This document shows, piece by piece, positions 8,450 through 17,372 of a stretch of 64,000 nucleotides of DNA. The position numbers and the translations under genes were made by a program. The stretch spans positions 57,831 to 121,830 of the forward strand of contig CAJQUW010012715.1 of assembly GCA_907163375.1 (NCBI GenBank), written 5' to 3'. This DNA is from Prostheceraeus crozeri. Its lineage: Eukaryota; Platyhelminthes; Polycladida; Euryleptidae. Within the stretch, counting starts at the first letter, position 1, and every line of letters starts with the position of its first letter. The notes beneath the pieces were generated by a model. It had not been told where the DNA came from. It worked only from the letters and a program-made list of their open reading frames with translations, and searched no databases.

Positions 8450-9817
8450 ATGAATTTGAATAACTTAAGAATTTCAAATCTAGATCTAATGGATTATCTC
8501 TTAAAAGGTGACAAGAACAAAGTTCCACACCACACCGGAGGTGACAAGAACAAAGTTCCACACCACTTCGGTGGTGATATACAAAAAGCATTAGAAAACT
8601 TTCCTGGCTTTATTTGGAGTAAATATTCGAAAGAGAAACATCTACCTGGGCATAATTTTACTGGCCCCGGCACAAGATTAGATTTAAGATTAAACGATGA
8701 TAACACACCTAGAGAAAATAGTAAACCAATAAATAGAGTAGACGCCGCCGCTTATAAACATGATTTAGCTTATCGAAATCATGACCTAAGTTCTCGACAT
8801 GAAGCAGATAAGAAAATGATACAAGAATTAGATAGTATTCAAAATCCTACATTTAGAGAAAAAATTGAAAGAATGTTTGTTAAGAAAGCTTTACAAGCAA
8901 AAATGCTTTTTGGGCAGGGGATAGATAAAACTTTAGTTCCGTCAACTTCGTTGAATGAAACGGCAGCAAAGCTGTCTGAGAGCAACGCTCGAACCTACGC
9001 GTCCGAAATGTCGAATGACCCAAGCCGCTATGCGTCTGAAATTCATAGGGAATACAGAAAGCCGAAATATCTATTGAAAGTAAAAGTATTTAATAAAGAT
9101 GATATTTGGAGTGCTGATCTAATAAATATGCCTAATGAAAGAGGGTTCAAGTACGCATTGACCGTTATAGATTTATATACACGATATGCTTGGGTAAAGC
9201 CTTTAAAAAACAAAAGTGGTCTGTCAGTTAAATATGCGTTTGAAGAAATCTTTAAAGAAAATAATAGAACACCAAAGAAGCTATTCGTTGATAAAGGGTC
9301 CGAGTTTTACAATAGAAACGTAAAGCCACTATTTGAAACTGTTTATTCCACAGAAAATGCAGGAAAGGCTGTAGTAATAGAGCGCTTTAATAGAACCCTA
9401 AAAGGTAAGATCTTCAAAAAATTTACTCAGCAAGGAAATCAGAAATGGTTAAAAATATTACCAGGAATTGTAGATGAGTACAATAATAAAGTTCATTCTG
9501 GTATTGAAGAAACCCCAAAGAATGCTTCTGACGATCCTGGTTTAATACGAAAGAAAATATTCGAAAATAATTATTCGAATGAGAATAATCCGAATGTACA
9601 GAAACGTAAGCCGAAATTTAAAATTGGAGATAGGGTGCGAATATTTAAATATAAGAACAAATTTGAAAAAGGCTTTGTTGGCTATTGGACTAAAGAAATA
9701 TTTGAAGTTTGCAAAATAAATCAAAGTTATCCTATTACTTATGAAATTAAAGATTTAGATGATGAAGATATCAGAGGCCGATTTTATCAAAATGAATTAC
9801 AACGAAGCGAGCTTTGA
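8450..9817 (+). CDS. fused phospholipase A2-like and integrase protein of the Polinton
   Basis: 455 residues in one open frame. Residues ~20-45 are two copies of a GDKNKVPHH repeat. Residues ~50-130 hold a parvovirus-VP1-like PLA2 domain: a GPGTRLDLRL calcium-loop-like segment and a DAAAYKHDLAYRNHD catalytic-helix-like segment. A low-complexity linker (~160-200) follows. Residues ~215-370 form a retroviral-type integrase core (WSADLINM, FVDKGSEFY, VIERFNRTLKG), with a C-terminal basic domain (KFKIGDRVRIFKYKNKFEKGF). The integrase would insert the element; the PLA2 domain would act on endosomal membrane. Fusion of the two is unusual and could reflect processing by the element's protease. Confidence 0.8.
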   Translation: MNLNNLRISNLDLMDYLLKGDKNKVPHHTGGDKNKVPHHFGGDIQKALENFPGFIWSKYSKEKHLPGHNFTGPGTRLDLRLNDDNTPRENSKPINRVDAAAYKHDLAYRNHDLSSRHEADKKMIQELDSIQNPTFREKIERMFVKKALQAKMLFGQGIDKTLVPSTSLNETAAKLSESNARTYASEMSNDPSRYASEIHREYRKPKYLLKVKVFNKDDIWSADLINMPNERGFKYALTVIDLYTRYAWVKPLKNKSGLSVKYAFEEIFKENNRTPKKLFVDKGSEFYNRNVKPLFETVYSTENAGKAVVIERFNRTLKGKIFKKFTQQGNQKWLKILPGIVDEYNNKVHSGIEETPKNASDDPGLIRKKIFENNYSNENNPNVQKRKPKFKIGDRVRIFKYKNKFEKGFVGYWTKEIFEVCKINQSYPITYEIKDLDDEDIRGRFYQNELQRSEL

Positions 9818-9901
9818 TCTTTAGGTGGCGCTTTAGCTAGCTTCGTTTTGGAACTTTAATTACAGTAATTGATACTAACGTTTTTCGGCAATTAAATTCC
9901 C

Positions 9902-10330
9902 TTAATCAATTTCTTTATTCAATTCTAACATAATATCAAGAAATGGTACTCCTTTTTGTAATTTATACAAAACATATAAACATAATTGACCACAGTAAGT
10001 TGTTCCTGGTTTCTGAATTTGAAATGTATTATAAATTCCAGTTCCAAATAATTCTTTGACTTCATTTGTTGGAGGCAATCCATAAGAGTCGAAGTAGTAA
10101 TTATCCCCATTTTTAGTTCTATGTCCCGCTGACCAATGTACGCCGTTTTGGTCTGAAGTGTGAAGATTCGTTATGAAATTTACATTATTTTTATTTTTTA
10201 GTTGACATAATTCGTCACGCATTAAGACGTGGAAATTCCTTATTCCTAATTGTTTAGCCATTTTCTCTAGATGAAAGTTTGTAGTTGTTTGTTTACCGTA
10301 TTGTTTTAGTAAGTATTTTATGTTACTCAT
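9902..10330 (-). CDS. adenain-like cysteine protease of the Polinton
   Basis: 142 residues, the size of compact Polinton proteases. Ulp1/adenain-type motifs appear in order: GVHWSA (His), YYFDSYGLPP (Asp), and a Gln/Cys block ending TTYCGQLCLYVLY. This enzyme class matures virion proteins. It points leftwards, convergent with the PLA2-integrase gene, the two stops being 84 bp apart. The start at 10330 is preceded on its strand by an AT-rich leader ending TATAAA. Confidence 0.85.
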   Translation of the reverse strand: MSNIKYLLKQYGKQTTTNFHLEKMAKQLGIRNFHVLMRDELCQLKNKNNVNFITNLHTSDQNGVHWSAGHRTKNGDNYYFDSYGLPPTNEVKELFGTGIYNTFQIQKPGTTYCGQLCLYVLYKLQKGVPFLDIMLELNKEID

Positions 10331-11000
10331 TTTATAATAAATAAATAAATTTCTTGTAGGATCCCCCTCCAGGAGAAGAAATGTGAGAAAAGGGGGGATT
10401 GATTTAAAACTGTCTCATAATGATGACTTACTTTACTAGTTATTCGATTTGAAATGATTATATTATAATTATTCTAATCTACATTGTTTTACAGATTTCC
10501 ATTTTCTTCATGAACTTCATCCGTTAATAAAAGGGATTGTTTAAAATTGCTATAACAACTATCTTGCATATCGGAGTTTATAAGTTCTAAATTTAGAAGA
10601 AGAATTGCTTTTATTGTCAATCCATGAGTTCACAATAGCAACTGCTTTTAATCAATTCATGTGGATAGAGGAAACGCTAAATGGATTTTGTGAACGCATT
10701 TGCAATTGCAAAACTCACTTTAAAAACTGATTCTGAAAATAATTTACGTAGGCGTAAATTGAACTGTCAAAATTTTACCGACGCGTAAATTGAACTGTCA
10801 AAATTTTACCGACGCGTAAATTGAACTGTCAAAATTTTACCGATGCGTAAATTGAAATGACAAGATTGCGCTATTCACAATAATTTTAGGGAAAAGCTGT
10901 TCTTTGTTTTCCTTTGCGAGAACAATAAATCTCTCTCTCTTCAATCATCACCCCTTATCTTTTGATTAAGTGCGGATAGCAACCGTTTTGTTTCATGAAT
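10331..11000. other. Polinton intergenic region with 31-bp repeats
   Basis: No gene recognised. 10751-10860 carries three to four copies of a 31-bp unit (GCGTAAATTGAACTGTCAAA... ending TTTTACCGAC). A short C-rich/G-rich inverted-looking stretch lies at 10360-10400. Confidence 0.6.
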
Positions 11001-11327
11001 TCATTGTTTCACTGTTGCAAGTGACGTTGTAAAAACACCTGTACCTGTTAAAGCTGTAGCAACAACAGGAATTGTAAGAACGCCAGATGAAATGACAATA
11101 GTGAGAGCGCCTAAAGACATTGTTAAGAATACTCCAACTCCTTGTGTTACATTCTTCACTATAGTCCATCTTTTTCTTAATTTATTATAATGTTCTAGTT
11201 TTGACAATAGTTGTGTCTCCTTATCTTCCATGTACCTGACTCTATCTTTGTGTTTTGCAATATCCATTTCATATGGTAATGAAGGATATAAAGGGGCTGA
11301 TGGTTCTTTTGTTTTTTCATCTTCCAT
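11001..11327 (-). CDS. small membrane protein with late-domain-like motifs, Polinton
   Basis: 108 residues from the start at 11327, chosen because its ATG is preceded by TTTAAAAA, the context of the element's other genes; an upstream in-frame ATG at 11417 would add 30 residues. Near the N-terminus lie adjacent PSAP and LYPSLP motifs, resembling ESCRT-recruiting late domains. A charged helix follows (residues ~22-55), then a long hydrophobic region (~60-100) able to form one or two membrane segments. It may be an element-encoded membrane protein; not recognised beyond that. Confidence 0.55.
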   Translation of the reverse strand: MEDEKTKEPSAPLYPSLPYEMDIAKHKDRVRYMEDKETQLLSKLEHYNKLRKRWTIVKNVTQGVGVFLTMSLGALTIVISSGVLTIPVVATALTGTGVFTTSLATVKQ

Positions 11328-11429
11328 TTTTAAATGAATATTTTTGTTCATATTCATTTTTGTAACTGTAAATTTCAGGAGGCCCCTATTTTTGTATTTT
11401 GATTTGCTAAATTTCAAGAGGACCCTATT

Positions 11430-12530
11430 TTTGCATTTTGATTTGCTAAATTTCAGGAGGGGGTCTAATTTTGCATTTTGGGGCTGATTTTGCAGGTAGG
11501 GTAGTTAATTTTGGGCATTTTGGGCTGATTTTGCAGGTATGTTAATTTTTTTTAAAAAAAATTATTGGGTGTTCTGGGAGGACCCTATTTTTAGCATTTC
11601 TGTGACAAATTTCAAGAGGGGGTCTAATTTTGCATTTTGGGGCTGATTTTGCAGGTAGGGTAGTTAATTTTGGGCATTTTGGGCTGATTTTGCAGGTATG
11701 TTAATTTTTTTTTTAAAAAATTATTGGGTGTTCTGGGAGGACCCTATTTTTAGCATTTCTGTGACAAATTTCAGGAGGGGGTCTAATTTTGCATTTTGGG
11801 GCTGATTTTGCAGGTAGGGTAGTTAATTTTGGGCATTTTGGGCTGATTTTGCAGGTATGTTAATTTTTTTTTTAAAAATTATTGGGTGTTGTGGGAGGAC
11901 CCTATTTTTAGCATTTCTGTGACAAATTTCAGGAGGGGGTCTAATTTTGCATTTTGGGGCTGATTTTTCAGGTAGGGTAGTTAATTTTGGGCATTTTGGG
12001 CTGATTTTGCAGGTATGTTAATTTTTTTTAAAAAAATTATTGGGTGTTCTGGGAGGACCCTATTTTTAGCATTTCTGTGACAAATTTCAGGAGGGGGTCT
12101 AATTTTGCATTTTGGGGCTGATTTTGCAGGTAGGGTAGTTAATTTTGGGCATTTTGGGCTGATTTTGCAGGTATGTTAATTTTTTTTTTAAAAAATTATT
12201 GGGTGTTCTGGGAGGACCCTATTTTTAGCATTTCTGTGACAAATTTCAGGAGGGGGTCTAATTTTGCATTTTGGGGCTGATTTTGCAGGTAGGGTAGTTA
12301 ATTTTGGGCATTTTGGGCTGATTTTGCAGGTATGTTAATTTTTTTTAAAAAATTATTGGGTGTTCTGGGAGGACCCTATTTTTAGCATTTCTGTGACAAA
12401 TTTCAGGAGGGGGTCTAATTTTGCATTTTGGGGCTGATTTTGCAGGTAGGGTAGTTAATTTTGGGCATTTTGGGCTGATTTTGCAGGTATGTTAATTTTT
12501 TTTTTTAAAAATTATTGGGTGTTCTGGAAC
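11430..12530. repeat. 158-bp tandem satellite, about seven copies
   Basis: The marker GGGTCTAATTTTGC recurs at 11461, 11620, 11779, 11937, 12095, 12254 and 12411, a spacing of 157-159 bp. Units are nearly identical, differing mainly in the length of a T-run/A-run block, which implies recent expansion or homogenisation. Each unit contains an internal duplication of a GCATTTTGGGCTGATTTTGC segment. Older, diverged half-units lie at 11350-11430. It may be a subterminal repeat of the Polinton or an independent satellite. Confidence 0.95.
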
Positions 12531-13579
12531 GGCCTATATTATATTACTGACGATGGGAATAATACAAATTTGAAGTTTTCCAGCTGACGGATGGGCCGAT
12601 TTTGATAAAACTTGCATATTCTTGTAACTGATAACCCTAGCATTCTTTTACTTTTTTAGGCTTAATAGCACAGAATTGCTGATTACATAACAATTGATTG
12701 GAAAAGTACTGTCTATGTACGTGTATGCATGTTGGCGATGTCATTTTGCTTGACAATGCTTTATTTCAATAACACAAACTTTGTCTACTCGTATATTGCA
12801 CATAGGCCCTAAATCTGGCAAGATTCAAACTGAAGATTCAATTGTAAGATATCGAGATTTGTGGCTTCAAAGAGGCTTTCTTTAGTTGCACCTACAACTG
12901 AAGCTGAGAATTGAATCAGAATGGAAGATCAGTCAGTCTGGAACATTAACAAAGATTGTCTAGCAAAAGGACCAAAGTGTTTAAATATGTTAAATATACT
13001 TACTTTGAAAAGGACTAAATCCACACATGCACACAGAAATGTACTGTGTGGATGATTAGTAGGAATCCGTTGCTATACAGACGTGAAAGTCTGGAGAAGC
13101 TATACAATATATAATAGACTAATGATCGAAATATAATATTTGAAATACACCATTCAGTAAAAAATTATGTGGATAGGCCGTATATTGAAATTCTATATTT
13201 GATGAAATACATTGCGCAACCGTATTGTGATATTTCTGCACAATTATGCAATTAAATCTTGCATATTATGCAAAGAAAGAGCCATTGAGACAAGGTTGAA
13301 TATTTGACTGAACTACACCTTAAAACATAAAAACTTGATCATTTTCAACACATGATGATCTCCCATGAGTAACAACGTCACATACGCAAATGTAAATCCG
13401 TCATGAATCTTTGCCTCCATGCTCGTGTAATTTTTTGCGCCGTCCTGATGAACTTTCCCAAGAGTACTTTCCTCTTTGTACGTGTTATGAGTTTCTTTTT
13501 TATTCATTTTTTGATTTTTCTATGCCTTGCTCTATACAATACATAATTCATGGGAATGAAATGTTCTCTTTTCTTTCAG
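12531..13579. other. AT-rich, presumed intron of beta-mannosidase
   Basis: No exon, RNA gene or element was recognised. By position it is the 3' part of the intron preceding the beta-mannosidase exon at 13580. Confidence 0.5.
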
Positions 13580-13780
13580 ATTCTCTCCTGCCCTGTTACA
13601 TTAGTCTACACAATGGATGTTGTAGAAATGACAAAGAGCTGCGGCTGTCCCAACAAGACTAATTGCTTTGCAACATTTTCCTTCGTTGATTCACAGAACA
13701 TTACGATTGCGGAAAACTGGTTGTTGATGACGCCTCCTAAGGAAATGAATTTCACTTCTCTTCCTTCAACGAATCTCAGT
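13580..13780 (+). CDS. MANBA: beta-mannosidase, penultimate coding exon
   Basis: Lysosomal glycoside hydrolase family 2 enzyme that removes beta-linked mannose from N-glycan breakdown products. This 67-codon exon is bounded by TTTCTTTCAG and GTAAGT, phase 0 on both sides. Its product (VVEMTKSCGCPNKTNC ... NWLLMTPPKEMNF) matches the region of vertebrate MANBA with a paired-cysteine CGNCTRESC-like motif followed by HFLSSPKEA. The catalytic domain would be encoded upstream, outside the window. It joins in phase to 14320-14559. Identification is from recalled human protein sequence. Confidence 0.85.
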
Positions 13781-14319
13781 GTAAGTCCAACTACAGGGTA
13801 GACCACTCTCTGGGAGAGAGTCATATACCGTTTTCATTGAGTGACCCGCAGCCTCGTTCTTGGTTCTTGGCTGTGTTAGGGGTGAAAATTTTTTAAAGAA
13901 AATCATTTGTAAGATGTAGGCATTAAATTCAGGGGCGGTGCATACATAGTTTCGCCTCTCAACATTTTTTCAAGGGGGACGATGCCTTCTTAATCCCCTG
14001 GGATCGACGCTTGTGTTGCTGCACATAATAGATTCTGCATCTCATTCATAACATTGAATGGTTGTACTGCTCCTTATCAATCAACTGTGCGTAGCCTAGC
14101 ATTTATCAAAATCAAGGAAATGTATTGAAAAATAAATTTTTAGCCAGTGTCTCGTACTTGACAATGTTTATGTCAAAGTAGCCACAGCAATTTTTCAATC
14201 GAATTTCACGTATTCTGCCAATCAATTGGTACATTTAACGATCTGCACATGATCTAATTTCTCTGCAAATGTCCATCAAATTACATGTAGTTTTGCAAAT
14301 ATTTCTTTGTTTATTGCAG

Positions 14320-14559
14320 ATCAAGAGTGTCACCAAAGAAGATGACCTATTCAAAGTGACATTATCTATTGATAGACCGGATCTTTTTGTTTGGGTGGAT
14401 GCAGCGAATCTGTCCGGTTGGTTCTCAGACAACGGTTTTATAATGAATGAAAAGAGCAAAACGGTGACTTATTATCCAATGAGTGAACATGATGTATCTG
14501 TCGAAGATCTTGAGCGAGAACTATCTGTGTTCAGCTTGAGTGATTTGTATATTCACTGA
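14320..14559 (+). CDS. MANBA: beta-mannosidase, last coding exon
   Basis: Acceptor TTTATTGCAG precedes the exon; the frame runs 79 codons to TGA. The product carries the MANBA C-terminal immunoglobulin-like domain: a beta-strand segment, then DLFVWVDAANLSGWFSDNGF, a KTVTYYP segment, and the ending VFSLSDLYIH, corresponding to FVWLDVGSIPGRFSDNGF and HVTSLTDIY in mammals. An ATTAAA at 14616-14621 is a possible polyadenylation signal. Intron 13781-14319 holds nothing else recognised. Confidence 0.9.
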   Translation: MKSVTKEDDLFKVTLSIDRPDLFVWVDAANLSGWFSDNGFIMNEKSKTVTYYPMSEHDVSVEDLERELSVFSLSDLYIH

Positions 14560-16209
14560 TGTCTGTGGCAAATTACATCTAAATATATGATTTTGTACAT
14601 GTGAGGAATATTGTCATTAAATAGCATTTGCAATCAGTGTAATCGAAATTGAATCTGCTGCATCCAAAAGGAACGACCTGTATGTCTTGCAAGTAAGAAA
14701 TACACTCGCTCACAGATGGAAATCACCCGTTGGCCCACGCTCTACCTAGGCCGGCCACTATGACAAGTCGACCTGGAGTAAGGCGGCTAAGACCAACTCT
14801 TTCGACCTTGTGATTTGAATCTGTTTTAATATTTGTCGCTGCATAGCTGTTTCAAAATCAACATGATGTTAGCACTTGAAATTGAGGAATTGATGTATAT
14901 TCAAATTTTCGCATGAAGTTCTATAACCATGTGTTTTTAATTGTGCAAATAATGTCAATCATAGCAGTTATTTCATATATAAAGACAATGTTCCGATAAC
15001 TTTCCATAGCTCTGATTTTGGAAACCGTTTTTCATAACAACGGAAATTATGCGTACCAGGTCTTCACTGTATCGAAACTTTATTGAAATTATGCGCGAGA
15101 TATGCAAATCATGAGGACTTGGATAATCCGTCAGCTAAAGTCCATTCATACCATTCATTATATGAAAATCTCCAAGGAAAGCTGACCATGCATCTCATTC
15201 ACAACTTCAAATACATGGGAATTTACGGGAGATACTGACCAAGCAATTTTCCGGAGAATTGATTAACGGAAATCCATTATCAATGTAGAAAATTGAAATC
15301 ATATTTAGCAGAATAGTTTTATGTAGGCATTTTACGAATTCAGAATCAACATACTTAAATGTAACTTTGTTGTCTTCTCCAGTGTGATGATAAATGTAGC
15401 TTTTGACGAAATTAAAATAAATTTTGGCCGCTCACAATTACAGATGTAACACAAGACTGATCAAGGTGAATAATAATTTTTCTGGTTTCCCAGGGAAGTG
15501 TTCCTATTTGACATGACATGCCTATAAGTATGCCACTGCTTTGTGAGAAGCTATCATAAGTCGTGTGAACTGCACTGTCCAAATGTGGTCACGGTCCTTC
15601 TTGAGATTGTAGTTCTATCTTATTTCTGTCTGCATTGAAGCGCCTTGCAATTCTACTTTAATATTTTCAGTCAGGTCACCGTTTTACTGTACTTCTCTCT
15701 ACATTCCACAACATGCTCGTGAAATAATTGAAAATGCACAACGGCTACGGTGGGTAATAATGGGCAATAACTCATTGAGTTCAATGGGAGGATACCAAAT
15801 TATTGGAGGGAAAATGGGATTTTGCGCGCGTCATAAACAGATAATCAAATGCAACCAAATCTATCATTTCATATCAATTGCGTCTTCAACCATTAGGTCA
15901 TTTGTGTAAAGCGAAACATTTCCATTGTCATGTACTTCTCATTGAGATTATGTTTTTCATATATCATCTCAAAACTTAAATTTTGGTGTCGTACAAAGTG
16001 AACACTAGATATGATTCTTTAGTTAATTCATCTATCAATTTAACTAAATTGCAATTATTTATATAAAATATCAAATTTAATTCTTTCCAAAATAATTTGA
16101 TTGATGAAAGCACTGTGTCAAAGCCACTTCTGTGAACACCTGGTTTAACTTCAAATCAATGGGATGATCATCAAGTAAAAACTGTCACCGTCAATAAAAA
16201 GAATAGTAT
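14560..16209. other. 3' flank of beta-mannosidase, no gene seen
   Basis: AT-rich intergenic DNA between the end of beta-mannosidase and the foldback element. No reading frame, RNA gene or clear repeat is recognised. Confidence 0.5.
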
Positions 16210-16957
16210 TAGTCCGGGTGCTAGCGTGAAGTTGTGCAGGGAACGAGGTAGTACATAAAACTTTCACATAGCATAGTACACCTCTAACCTACTGCAAAAC
16301 TTCGCGTCTGCCGGATCAGATCAATTGCTTTTAAGAAATAGAGAGGATAACACAATCCTATGTATTTCCAGTGGTAAAATTGTGACATTTAAGGTGTTGA
16401 CTCCATTTTTTCGAATATTTGCTCATAAAAGTGTCACAAATTGGTATTTTGTTGAACTGGTTGTTATAGAAATCATCTACAGATCATGATCCTTCAAATG
16501 AGTTATCATTCAGTGACAGAGGATGAAGTAGAGTGTACAAACAGACACTTTTCGTTGGTGTAACTGCAAATTTTAACATAGAAATTTCAGGAAAATTGTT
16601 GATATACTTTAACGAAAAGTATCTGTTTGTACACTTTACTACATCCTCTGTCACAAAATGACAGCTCATTTGAAAGATCATGATCTGTAGATGATTTCTA
16701 TAATAACCAGTTCAACAAAATACCAATTTGTGTAACTTTTATGAGCAAATATTCGAAAAAATGGAGTCAACACCTTAAATGTCGCAATTTTACCATTGGA
16801 AATACATAGGATTGTGTTATCCTCTCTATTTCTTAAAAGCAAATGATCTGATCCGGCAGACGCGAAGTTTTGCAGTAGGTTAGAGGTGTACTATGCTATG
16901 TGAAAGTTTTATGTACTACCTCGTTCCCTGCACAACTTCGCGCTAGCTCCCGGACTA
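16210..16957. mobile_element. large foldback (long inverted repeat) element
   Basis: The two halves are near-perfect reverse complements, with arms of about 350 bp (16210-16560 and 16605-16957) and a loop of ~40 bp. Ends read TAGTCCGGG and CCCGGACTA, with TAT on both outer sides as a possible short target duplication. No coding capacity. Terminal parts (CAGGGAACGAG, a TTTCACA block, CGTCTGCCG) are shared with elements at 38143-38695 and 62679-63388, defining one family. Transcripts would fold into a long hairpin. It lies ~350 bp upstream of the tetraspanin start codon. Confidence 0.9.
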
Positions 16958-17306
16958 TATTTGAATTTAATTTTGTCATCCGTGCCATTCCTCTTCGAGT
17001 TCGTGGGTCACTTCATGCATTGAATTTATAATCTAACGCGTCAAAACAATTGCAAACGTTAGAAGTCAACGCAGGAGCACACACTGCCGAGATTAGCACT
17101 GTCAAGGTTTTCAGCTGACGTAAGAGATTCAAAATTCATTTGCATGAAATGAACGGACAAGAAAGTATGCGTTGGTCCATAACACCCGGTCATGCATGTC
17201 TGTCGGATGATTGTCTATTTACAGCGTCAGTCGTCACAGAAATTCTCTAGTGCAGTGATAGTGTCTTGTTAACAAGTCGAAGGCGATAGTCGGCGTGTTT
17301 CTTAAC

Positions 17307-17372
17307 ATGGCCTTATCATGCGGACTAAAAACAGCCAAAACTTTTATGACTTTGTTCAACTTCCTGTTTGCG
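17307..17372 (+). CDS. tetraspanin, coding exon 1
   Basis: First coding exon of a four-transmembrane scaffold protein that organises partners in plasma-membrane microdomains. 22 codons beginning MALSCGLKTAKTFMTLFNFLFA, the usual tetraspanin start (cytoplasmic Cys followed by K and the first membrane segment), ending at GTGAGT in phase 0. Further exons are 22533-22766, 27106-27180, 27673-27900, 30714-30831, 39815-39972 and 40918-40974; all junctions keep the frame and give 311 residues. The ATG is the first in this context; no clear TATA box is seen in the 300 bp upstream. Confidence 0.9.

Larger units (their letters stand above)
1..11417. mobile_element. Polinton/Maverick- or adintovirus-like element, left end outside window
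   Basis: The block carries the hallmark set of a Polinton-type self-synthesising element: protein-primed PolB, retroviral-type integrase, adenain-like cysteine protease, a double-jelly-roll capsid-like protein and small capsid-accessory proteins. Base composition is strongly AT-rich and genes are tightly packed without introns, unlike the host DNA to the right. The left end lies outside the window. The right limit is uncertain: the small gene at 11001-11327 shares the start-codon context of the element's other genes and is taken as part of it; the satellite beyond may be subterminal. No packaging ATPase was seen. The parts in view look whole, with no obvious breaks, which suggests a fairly recent insertion. 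Terminal inverted repeats cannot be checked because one end is missing. Confidence 0.85.

Noticed and set aside
10751-10860. 31-bp repeats as a possible CRISPR array
   Set aside because: The copies are directly adjacent with no unique spacers, and the DNA is eukaryotic.
16484-16681. Minus-strand 65-codon frame
   Set aside because: Lies across the loop of the foldback element, with no domain.
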